Positions 23,082 to 34,800 of a stretch of DNA of 64,000 nucleotides are shown in pieces. Origin of the DNA: Tetraselmis striata (lineage: Eukaryota; Chlorophyta; Chlorodendrophyceae; Chlorodendrales; Chlorodendraceae). The notes under the pieces are model-generated. The model worked only from the letters and a program-made list of their open reading frames with translations, was not told the DNA's origin and ran no database searches. The translations under genes were made by a program, and so were the position numbers. The stretch is taken from assembly GCA_006384855.1 (NCBI GenBank), contig VCJN01003484.1, positions 1 through 64,000 on the forward strand, in the 5' to 3' direction. Positions within the stretch are counted from its first letter, which is position 1, and every line of letters begins with the position of its first letter.

Positions 23082-26000
23082 AGGAGGGGAAGGGGGCGGA
23101 CGTGCCCTTGAGTTGCGGCTTTGACGGAACTCGGCATACAGACGACTCGTGGAGGGCATTTTAGTCGGCAGCATGGATGCTCCGTGATTTCATGATGTAA
23201 CTTGATTTTGCCTTGGCACCATCCTGCGTTACCCTCCTGGGACGTATTGGTGTGATTTGATACATTTGACATACTTTTTCGGCGACTTAGATAAGTTAGA
23301 TATCAAAGATAATGCTTCACTTCAAGACAATTGATTTAAAAGTGTATCACAAGTTCCCTGAGAGGATTTATGTACCGTAAAACAAAGATGAAACGATTGT
23401 TTGTGTTCTTCTAAAGACTATTAAAGGGCCTCGGGCTCTCGGCTTGGCACTCTGATAAATGCTCCCACTGGGCGTACTGTATCGTTCTGCACACCTGCAG
23501 CCCATTTAATCCGCGCGAGTTCTTCTTATTTCGGTGTGACATAAACCAGTAGCGACTATAGTATGAAGTGGTTATTCCCCCTCCCCCCCCCCCCCCCCCT
23601 CCCTTAAATTCCAGGGCATGGTACGTTCGTTTAAAGTGTGGCAGGGCGAGGACAACGGGTCCCAAGGTCGACAATGGATTGGTGTACTGGAGGCAGGTTT
23701 GGCCGTATCGATGACACTGCGAACGCAGCCCACTAATTGGGTATCCTGGCGATGCTGATGACTGCGGAGGTGCGCCCTGCGGAGGTAGCACAGGTGCATC
23801 AGCAGGTTTCCTCACGAGCCTGGAAAAATTTGTGGATGCAGTATATCGCCTGCCGAAACGAGTAGTGGTCGTCGCATTTTTACATATAAAATCACATATG
23901 TAAAAATGCCAGCATACTTTATGGACAAGTATATCATCCCTGTAACACAGCCTGTAATAAATCGCCAGCATATCCGTGAGGCGCGCGCCGCCGCATGCGC
24001 TACTGCTTCGCTGTCCGCCACGCCGCGCCGCCGCCCGCCACGAGCGCACGCGCCCAGCACTGCCGACAGGCAGGTGCGGCGCGACGACGTACAGCGCCGC
24101 ACGACCACACGACAATGACAAGGATGCCTGCGATGTGCGGCGTCGACACCACGCAAGGTCGCGGGGCATGGGGGGTGCATCATGCGGCATGGATGAGCTC
24201 CTAAGGCAAGTCGGGACGCGACCGTCGACCGCGCTTGCGAATTTATTCATTTCAGACTGACTAAAACCGTCCGAGTGTCCTGGCACGAGCCGACATCTAG
24301 TGATAGCGGCACGGGAGTTTGATTATACCATGCGACTGGTGATGCAGCAGGTGCCATATATGGTGGGCACCCCATTCTTAGCACTGTAAACGGGTTCGGA
24401 GCATGCACAAATAACGGTTTTTGGCGAGTACAGGTACGATTTTCTTCACAATTCGCCGACATGGTGGTGTCATGCGACGACTCCGTGTTTTTCGATGAGT
24501 AAGAATGAGCTCTACGCGACAGGGTACATGAATCTGAGCGCCATCAGTGCTGGGAAAAATGTTATAATTGCAGTCTTGGAGGTGTGCCAAGAGGCATATA
24601 TTCGCAAAACGGTGTCGGCTTGAGGCGTACGAGGTCGCGTTGGAAAAGCGCATGGAAAGTGCGCTTTCATGCGGCCAGGTAACTTGCACTGTCCAAATTG
24701 TCGCGCTCAGAATTGCCATTTGCTAGCGTATAAGGGGTCTCTGAGCACGAAATCATGTTTTCAAATTTGGAGCCCAATATTAGGCCCCGTAATGTGCACC
24801 TAGGGGCGACCCATAGTGCCTCAGACTAGAGCCCACAACAGGTCTCAAATAGAGAAACAACTCTGCAGCATATTGTAGTGTTTCCCCGAATTTGCACATT
24901 CTTTTGCTCGCAATGCGTAGAAATTCTGCGATTTCGCAGTAATCAGTGTTTCGGCACTATGCCTATCTTTCCTCCCCCACCTCCCGCGCTGCGTCGTGCC
25001 AGCAGTGCATCGGAAGGATTTTGATATGGGCTATCAACATGGTGAAGCTTGGGCCATATGTATAGAGCGTCGCGCACTATGCTCCCGATGGATTGCAATT
25101 TTAGGCCCTTTCGAGCACTGACCAAACTGCAGGGGTAGTGGCGCGTCCACGGCTGCAATGCCACGTCATCACCCAAATGGCACAACATCCCCACAATTTA
25201 TTCATTTACTATCATACTATCCGTGCGGAAAAGCTTGCGGGCAAGCGGAAACGCGTGCAATCGCATTATGCAATTTTCTGTCGACATGTTTTAGGGTTTA
25301 AAAACCCGAAAAACCCGAACAATTATTGAATAGCGGCATTTTTTTAACTTTGAGCCGAAAAAGAGCACTGTAGAAAATTGTGCACCTGCGCGATGTTTCG
25401 CAGGGTGCGCTGCAACCAAGATCGTGGAAGCTAATAAGCTAATGAGCTTCGGTATAAGTAAAAGACTATATCTGGTTTTGGCTATATGCTAGTGCGCAGA
25501 GGTGCGCCCACATCCACATTTGTGTAGGGCTGAACTTTAGTGGGAGAGTGTATTACATCGGGGCCAGCATCAGGACGAGGCGTCTGCACGCCCAACGAGT
25601 GTCCGGTGGACCACCAGCGCCGCGATGCCTTCGCCGACACATGCAGACACATGCATCATGGGCCGCGACCCCTCGGGCTACGAAGTCACGGAATGGATCC
25701 GGCAGCCGTTGCCTGCGGGGACCGCATGCGTGCAGCTCGCCCGAGTCCACGATTGGCCTGGTCCGAGGAACCACCAGCCCGGCCGGCTGCTCCGCGTCGT
25801 GCTCCTACGGCGACCTGTGCTACTCGAGCAGCGCGGTGGGCGTAGATGTCGACAAATGCGGCCCGGAGTCGTGTGAGGACGTTTGCTATGGAGTCGGAAT
25901 ATTACGTACCGCATTAGATACCCGTTCTGGCACCGCTTGTTGCGGGTGCAAATATTGAAGGTCAGAACCATTCGTCGCAAGTACCAGTACCGAACATAAC

Positions 26001-26414
26001 ACTACCCCCAGCAGGCCCTGTCGGCATCCTTGCCTCGCACTGACTGCCATTTCCGCCACTGCTGGCCACCGCCCATGCTGCCGGCGTGCTTATATCACAC
26101 CGCACAGATGCCATTGTTTGGTGTGGTTACACAGTCACGGGAAGCTATACATGCTGCAGCCAGCGAGGGAAGAGAAGAGGGTGTCTGGGTTTTTTGATCT
26201 CTTTAGTTTTATAATTAGGGGCAACATCAAAACCTTGTAGCTTTTATATAAAATCTTAATTCAAAAAAACGATCGATGTGATACAATACCCTTTGCAGCC
26301 TTGTGTTTTTCTTTCAGGGGGGGGGAGGGGGGGGGGGGGGTGAGGCGACGCATGGCGGCGTGGCTCGCTGTCGCATGAACACGTCTCGTCGCCAGTGGTT
26401 CGTCGTGGTGCCTC
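23082..26414. other. Convergent intergenic region, no supported gene
   Basis: Lies between the 3' ends of the methyltransferase (plus) and the receptor kinase (minus). It holds C and G runs (about 23583-23599 and 26319-26340) and a perfect hairpin at 23874-23909. A GC-rich block spans about 23975-24110. A 136-codon cysteine-containing frame at 25548-25958 (CSASCSYGDLCYSSS) could be chance. Its exon status cannot be decided here. I recognise no transposase or other protein family in the AT-richer 24.2-25.5 kb part. Confidence 0.4.
23874..23909. repeat. Perfect 14-bp hairpin
   Basis: GCATTTTTACATAT at 23874-23887 is the exact reverse complement of 23896-23909, with an 8-base loop (AAAATCAC). 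It may be a relic of a small inverted-repeat element or a structured 3' flank. Confidence 0.85.
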
Positions 26415-26924
26415 TCACACAGCGTTGGGGGCCTCCGAGCCGCCGCCCGGGGCGGCCTGTGTGGGGTCGAACAGAATCACGGTGTTGCCGCTCTCACTGC
26501 CGCCGTCGTCGTCGTCGTTGTCATCCTCCTCATCGACATCGACGTCGTCGGCGGTCTTGGCGTCGCTGCGGTGGTAGTCGGTGCGATCCGGCTCGGAGCG
26601 GCGGTCGCCAGAGAGCCGCGAGATGCGCCTGCTGGGGCGCGCCATGCTGGCCGCGGAGAAGCTGATGGAGTGCGTGGTGCCTCCCTGTAAGGCGCGCCCA
26701 CCCTCAGTGGCGCGCACAACGGCAGCCGGCAACAGCAGGGCAGTGGATGTCTGGATAGGGCATGTGTATGTGTGCATGGCAACCGCGCGGTCTGAAATGT
26801 AACTGCGATGATATAACGCACATCCATCAAATCATATCTACAGGAACTGCCAATGCATCATAGACACATCTATACCAATTACACACATACATACATACAC
26901 ACACATACATACTTAGATACAGAT

Positions 26925-26964
<40 letters not shown>

Positions 26965-29042
26965 TATATGTGTGTGTGTGTATATATATAGCACATATAT
27001 ATATATATATATATGTGTATATATACATATATGCTATATATATTAATAATATGGAACCAGTACCATAATACTCAAATTGAGCTTGCATGCAGCCCATAAG
27101 AACATTCCCTATAGTTCAGCTATGGATTTCTCTAGAGTTAGCCGCTGGCAGGCAGGGCGGGTTCTTACTCGCAATGGCCTTGCCACCGCGCCGGCAGACA
27201 TAGTAAAGAAGGTATGTGTTCCACCTACGGATTAGTTTCATTACTGTTTGTTGTGCCGTTGCGGCTGTACCTCAAGTTTCTCATCCTGGCTTCTGCCAAA
27301 CAGCATCGTCCGCGACCCATTTCCGAGACAAATTCGATTGACCGACAGCGTGAACGGCGTGGCAACGGGGTGTACTAGCCAAGAAGGTGCTACTCCGAGG
27401 TCGATCCGGAAGCCAACCACCATTCGGCGCACACTGCAAGCAGCTCATTGGCACTAGGGATATACCTGGCGCGCGGTGCGCTCACTGGCTAGTTGGTACC
27501 TAGCGGCCTGATCGCCCCCAACCATCCCCGGCCATCGACGAACCGCGAGCACGATGGACACGACATCCCAACACCGCGTGCACTACCCCGGGTCGGTTGC
27601 CCCGAGCGGCCGGGTGGAGATCTGCCGGCTGGGTGGCGTCCATCAGGCGGGGCGTGTCCTGAGCGCCACCCAATCGGCTCAATGGGCCATCGCCAGATTT
27701 TCGGAGGTGTTTGCTCAGCCCCTTGACAACAACTCAGGGAGCTTGGCGATGACTGTTTGCGTGCATTGGGTCGGAACTTCGAAAGGATGGCGGTCCATGG
27801 TTGGAAGGAGGCGGAAATGGTGGGGATGCGAGGAAATGTTTCTCACGATGGCATATGGGCGGATGCAGCACTGTTGAAATTTCGTAGGAGAAGGTGTTGC
27901 GTGGACAGCCAGACTCAATCGCCTTCGTGAAACTCGTCAGGGCGAGTTCTACGGTTGGTGTAGGCGATTTGGTACACACCGGCGAGTTTTAACCCTTCCG
28001 GGGCCAAGGCGTGGGTATCCTGTGTATTTTTACGATGCCGATATGATTCGCGGGGTCGAGGGGCTGGAATACCAAGTTCGCTGGCGTAAGCGAGTGATCT
28101 GTCGATCAGTGCCCGCCCGACTGATGTTCATTGGGTGATCCAGCGGGTGCGGGAGCTCGTGTTGCAAGCCGACAGCGGCGCCGCACCTGCATCTGCAGCG
28201 CCTTCACGCCCAGCTCCGAGTGGTCCCCAGAGGTGAGCCCGCTCCCCGCCGAGTCCGCATCGGTGGACTGCCTTCCCTCGCTCTTCACGCCCGACCCGGA
28301 GCATTGGTCCCCCAGCAGCAGGACGCCCGACGAAAACTTGTTCTGCGCACACACACGCACTCGCACTCGGTCAGCATGGGGAGCTTCATGAGAGTGACCT
28401 GAGCTGACAGTCTCCTTTGGTACTGTGTGTGGGGCCGCAACGATGCAACATGAATGCAGCATGTACGTTGCCACCGCGCGTGGGCACGCTCGCCACCACC
28501 GGGCAATTTCACCCTCAGGGCACATCCAGATCCCATCCACCCCCTTGGAAGCTGAAATGCTCCGAAACCACCTTCCTTTCCGGGCACACCACCTACGAGC
28601 TTGGAACATCTCGACGACCATTGCTGGACAGAATGCGCGTGAGTGAGAAATTGGGTGTATGGTGCCCAGCGGGGGGAAGGGGGGGGGGAGTGTATACCCT
28701 AGAATTTGGTAGGGTTTAGACAGTTGGTGTAATATTGCACACGTTCCGTTCAGTTTGAAACCTGAATAACCAGAAAACGGAGCTTGATGCCACAACTGGG
28801 GTTCGGGTTGTGTGTGTGTATGCGTGTGTCTGTGTGAGAGAGGGAGAGAGAGAGAGAGAGAGCTTTGACGGGGAAAACACGGGGGAGGGGGGTGTATACC
28901 CTAGAATTTGATAGGGTTTAGACAGTTGGTGTAATACTGCACACGTTCTGTTCAGTTTGAAAATTGAATAACCAAAACGGGGGTTGATGCCACAACTGGG
29001 GTTCGGGTTTTTATGTGTGTGTGCGTGTGTGTGTGTGTTTGT

Positions 29043-29085
<43 letters not shown>

Positions 29086-29132
29086 TGGGAGAGAGTGAGC
29101 TTTGACGGGGAAAACGGTGGAGGGAGGGGGGG

Positions 29133-29167
<35 letters not shown>

Positions 29168-31420
29168 AGGGGCACACCAGCTGCCCCGCCTGGTGCAGGT
29201 TGATCATCTGCGTGACGTCCTCCATGATCTCATCAAAGTCCGGGCGCTGCTCCTCGGCCTGCTCCCAGCACTTGCAGGCCAGCTGCACCACGCGCGTGGG
29301 CGTGCCGGGCGGGAAGGTGGGCCGCCGCTGCTGCACGATGACCGCCTGCGTGATGGCCATGCCGGTCATGCCGTCAAAGACCTTCCGCCCAGAGAAGATC
29401 TCGTACAGGAACATGCCGTACGCGTACACGTCCGTCTTGGGGGTCATGCGGCCCTGCGGAAGAAAAGGGCAGCAGCGCGTGTCAGGAGGCCATCAAGGGC
29501 TACCGTGGGATTAGGGGTTTTAGGGTTTTGGGAATTTAGATCGTTACCCATCAACCTCAAGCCCCTGAAACCTCAAAAACCCTAAATTCCAAAACCTATA
29601 GCCTGTTATAAAACCCTGGTCACCCACAGGGTTACTCCCAGCTATCACCTAAAGCCCTAAACACGCAGATCCGGCCAGCGACCGACGCCGACTTAGGGCT
29701 CTTTGCAGGTAACACGTGTCAAGGTTGTCCGTCACTTGTCACGGTTGACACGGACGCAACACAATCACGACGTTGCTCACCAGGTCATGTCCTAACAGCG
29801 GGGTAAGCCCCGGTGCGTCAGAGCCTGCTCTACTGACACCGGAACAGCTTTGTATGATGCAGTTTCTTCCTTTAAATATCGGAAGCCACAATCCCACCTA
29901 GGGGGGGAAATCAGCGCCCCCGGGGAGGGGGGGGGGGGGGGGGGGGGCGGGTTCCTCACCGTGAGCAGCACCTCAGGCGCCATGTGGGTCACGGTGCCGT
30001 GGGTGATCCCCGACACGTGCGTCTGGTCGGTGCCCATCAGGACCGACAGCCCAAAGTCCGCCACCTGGGCGGCGCAGCCCAGCATCCCACATCCGTCAGG
30101 CCAATGAGGGAGTCAGACCAGCGACCCGCATACTCCCCGGACACGATCGCGCAACATAGTCGCTCTAAACGATCCCCACCATGGCACTCCCTTCATGTTG
30201 AGCCAATCACGCAGGGATTGCAAAGCCGCCACATTCGTACGCTGCGGCCATGCGCGGCGATCGGATGAGATGTGCAATAACAAGGGGGGACGGCGCCGCT
30301 CAACAGAGGTTATGGACCCTTCACGAGGTTGCGCTGTGTTGCCCCAGAAGAGAATGGTGTTGCTCTTCTGAGGCAACACCATTCCGACCCAGTCCCTCCG
30401 CCACACCATACACAGTAGAAAGAAACTGCAGCGGGAAGTGGGTACGAGTCGAGTCGTTCACACGAGCTCCGCCGTGCCTCACGCCAGAAGTGCCCATAAA
30501 GCAATGACACGTGACGGGAAGCTGGAAGCTGGAAGCGCGACGCACGGCCACGTCCACCGCCGCCGCAGGAGTGTCCGGTGAATAGGCGACAAAGGGTCGA
30601 GAGGACGGCCGGATCCATGGAATCATTTGCTCAGCATGTCAGCATATCGGCACACGTCAACATCATCATACCTTTTTCATGTATCATATCCGCACTCGGC
30701 GTGAATCAGATCCAAACGGAGTTCCAAACCCCAAAAACTCAGACCCAAACCCTAAAACTCTGAATTCTGCGGCGACGAGGGGCACAGTAATGGCACAGCA
30801 CCCTAGGGAGGGGGGGGGGGGGGGGAGAGGGGGGCTTCGGTCGATCACGTGTTCCTCACTAGCGTCGCTGCCGTCATCGCAATCGGCCGCCGTACCTTGG
30901 CCAGCATGTTGGTACCGGTCTCGCGCTCCATGGCGGTGAGCAGCACGTTCTGGGCCTTCAGGTCGCCGTGGCAAATCTGTCGAGGGGTGGGCACCGTGTG
31001 TGTGTTGGGGGGGGGGGGGGGTGAGGAAGCGTGGGCGCAGTGTCCACCTCTGTCCCCCTCCACCCAAGAAGAGACACACAAACACAAAGACACAGCAGCG
31101 GAGAGAAATAGTTTGAGGTGTATGATGCGGACAAGATGAAAGAATAAGGGAATAAAAGCGCAATTGAAGGAACACCGGCACTGTATGTCAGCGCTAGCCT
31201 CAGACGCCTATGTTCATCAGATTGCTGCGGGCCCTTGTGGCCACCCGGTACGGGCGCAGCCGCCAGACACGAAGGAATGGATGCGCGCCTTGGGATTGCG
31301 CGGATTGGAGGGTCGCCAGACGCGCCAGACGTGCAGTCATGCGGAGCCCCTCCATCATTGGAACATCACCTAGGCAAGGACAATCACATACCCACATACA
31401 TCTACAATCATACCAGAAAT

Positions 31421-31452
<32 letters not shown>

Positions 31453-31785
31453 GATGGGTGGAGCCTGTACCGGTATTGTATCACCACCGCTGTACCTAAG
31501 GATTTGGCTTTGAGAGGCCCGCATGCTATGGGCTACGGCGGGCCCTATGCGGGTTCATGCAGCCGGGCCGCAAGGCAGCTGGCCTGTGCTTTGTTCGTGG
31601 AAGACTGGCAGGGACAAAGTTGTAACAAATTTCAAATATCTACGGATGAGCTATGGAATTATTGCAGGTGCATTGTGAGGCACGGCACAGCGTGACACCT
31701 ACAGACACAGACACACAGAGACAGAGACACATATACAGACACACACAGAGACACAGACACAGACAGACACACACACAGACAGACA

Positions 31786-31837
<52 letters not shown>

Positions 31838-34800
31838 CAGAAGGTGGCCTAATAAAGCCACTGCGAATAGGAGCCAGCCCTGCCTGCCAGAGGTCAAATC
31901 TGGACGAAACTGTAACGGAACTATAGCGAATGCCCTCATGGGTTGCATGCAGGCCCAAACTTGAGGCTGTATAGTAAGGGTTATTGTTATATAGCGCACC
32001 CGCACCGAAAAATATATACTAAATATGTCTTAGTCTATCTGTATAGAGTCACATGCATCTCAGATATGTCTAGTTGATACATAGACTTAAAACAGACCAC
32101 ACTCTATTATGTACATAATATATTTTAAAAGTTTATAGTATTGTAGTTTATAATTTAGTTCAACAGTTCAGTTGACTATAGTTTATGGTTCATAGATTAC
32201 ACGATGTAATCTATATATATATATATATATATATAAATATACAAATCTATATATAGACTTACAAATGTAATACAGATACAGATAGCGGTATAGAGTTACA
32301 TGTACGGTCACAAAGAGGTGAGAGACCGAAGACATAGATACGATACGCCCCCCCCCCCCCCCCACACACACACACCCTCTCACGGTCGGCGCGTCAAGGG
32401 GTTGCCTTACCTTCATGGAGTGGATGTGGTGCATCCCGCAGGCGACGTCCAGCGCCACCTGCAGGCAGAGCATGACGTCCGGGGGCGTGCGGCGCCCGTT
32501 CTGCCCCGACAGATTCCCGCTGGCCAGCGCGCTGTAGAGCGACCCGCGCGTGCAAAACTCCTGGATGATGCGCACCTCCCACAGCTGCACCTGCGTTTGG
32601 CGCAGCGGCGGCGGGGCCTCGGCGATCGGGCGCTAGATAGCCCTAACTAGGGCTAGCTAGAGAACCCTGCCCTGTATGGCTGAAGCTGATAAGGAAGGCA
32701 AGATCACCAGCTTTTTAGGGTCTTTGGGTCTGTGCTAACAATGTAGCAGGGAGCCCTGTAAATCTTAACACCTAAACCCTAAATCCAGCCGCATGTCCAA
32801 GGCCCCCCCCCCCCCTCCCCACACACACACACACAAACACACACCAAAACGCACGCACCAGGTCATCCCACTCGGCGCCTGGCAGCGTGCCAGAGTCGGG
32901 GTTGTCGCTGCAGAGCTCCGTGGCGCTCATGACCGCGTCAGGAGCCGCCCGGACGTCAATGCCGTGCTGCCGGGGCGGGGTGGGGGGGGAGGGGGAAGGG
33001 AAGTGAGTCCCCCCCCCCCCCCCCCCCCCCCAAAATAATAATAGAAGGGAACGGGGTTTAAGGGTTGTGAATTTAGGGTTTCAACTTGGGCGAATGGGAT
33101 CTGTTGGGTGGTACCTACCCGTAGAGTAAGAATGTGGGTGCATATATTGTGGTAGGGTTTTCAGGGTTTGGAGGGCGGGCCCTCACCGCGGCGCCCTGGT
33201 ACGTGCTCTTCAGCGGCACCATCTCGTAGCTGAACGTCTGCACCACGTTGGGGTGGCGCAGCGCCGTGGAGATGGCCGTCTCCATCGCCATCTTCTGCTG
33301 CTCCTTCTCCAGCTTGCTCTGCTGCGGCGGGAGCTGCACCACCTTGAACGCCACCACCACGCCCTTCCAGTACCCTGCGCGGCACCCGCGCGCGGAGGGA
33401 GCACCGTCGTCAGCGCACGCCGAGGCACTGCAACCAGGTGTGGAGCGCTGCGCCAGGGCGCCGCCCGTCTTCTGGTATGTATTACTCTACTCTCATCTCC
33501 TTATCACTGCTGACGTTCCGTCGTGACAGACTGTTTGGACGCGGTACTAAGGATTACTAATCTTTCACGCCTGCAGTAATATTGCTGCAATATCATATCC
33601 TACCCGGTAACAACATACCATCTGACACTACCTGTACCAACGAATATCAGGCGTACTCCTGCGGATACGCGTAACCGCGTTCCAAGTGAAGTACAATTAC
33701 CGTCATCTTCTCGGTGTGCGGTGGTCCGCATTCCTGAATCTACCTTCAAACAATGCACGTGTACTTTTTTCTGAATAAATGGGCAATGCACACTAAAACA
33801 ATTCGCTCAGTGCTTTTCGAATCAATTTGCAGTACGACTGACATGTATCTCTCAGCTTTCTTTAAAAACAATCCAAACTATCAGTAAATATTCTGCTTCT
33901 ATTTATAATAGCCGAACTTGCATCCTAATAGACTGTTGAGTTTGCGGTGATAACACCACATTGGGGAGGGGGGGGGGCATAATCGGATGAGATTCATACA
34001 GCCAAAGTATTAAAGACAGCAACAGATAGGGGACTTTGATAGCGGCAGCACCACGTGATGCTGCGTGTGGTTTGCTGTGGTCTGGCGGCTCGAGCTTCAT
34101 AGCTGGGAACATGTACCTAGGTACGCTTGCTTCCATGGCTTCAAGGCAAGAACTAACGAGAACATGCAAGACGCCACAAGCCTTGCGAAAAAAGGTACTT
34201 ACGGACAGCGCTTCGCGGTGGTTGATAAATAACGGTGAACAGACTGGGCTTAGGCTGCTGAGGCTTAGCAGTTGGGACTGGCTAAGGGTAAAGCCCGCTC
34301 CGCGGAGGCGGCGTGTTGCTACCGGAAGAGCTTTAGAGCATCCGGCATCCGGGCAGGAGCGTCCGCGGGGATTATTCCGCACGGATTAGCAACAACGGGA
34401 CTGGGTTCACTTGCGCTTAATGGGGAGAGGCGAGGGTGGGGGTGGGAGCCCACCTCGGTACACCTTGGCGGAGCCCCCTGCGCCCAGCAGCTCCAGGATC
34501 TGCACGTCTGCCTTGGCGCTCTTGTGCTGGCTCACGTTGGTGATTGGGGCGCCCAGCTGCTGGTTCATGATGGAGGCCACCATGCCGTGGAGGGAGCCGC
34601 TGGCCGGCACGGGCCCTGGGGGGGGGGGGGGGGGGGGGGGAACTCAGCCGCCACAACCCTAAGCAACAAAACCCTGATGATATGAATCACAAAGCCTAGG
34701 AAAACCGCGACAATCAAATGACAGAAACAAGCGGGGGATAATTGGTATTTTATGTCCTCAGAATAGCATTGGGTTATTGTATTGACCTAATAACCGCATG

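Noticed and set aside
23411-24286. 291-codon minus-strand frame
   Set aside because: Passes through a C run and two unrelated composition zones, and no motif is recognised; probably chance.
25548-25958. Cysteine-containing frame (CSASCSYGDLCYSSS) in the convergent gap
   Set aside because: Could be an exon, but there are no splice partners in phase and no family match, so not called as a gene.
26853-27068. Frames of His/Thr/Tyr/Ile repeats
   Set aside because: Translations of CA/TA microsatellites in an intron.
31640-32005. Val/Cys-rich repetitive frame resembling a membrane protein
   Set aside because: Pure translation of a CA repeat.
33903-34382. 159-codon minus-strand frame within the kinase gene
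   Set aside because: Lies wholly in the intron between phase-matched kinase exons (34454 and 33374); no recognisable domain.
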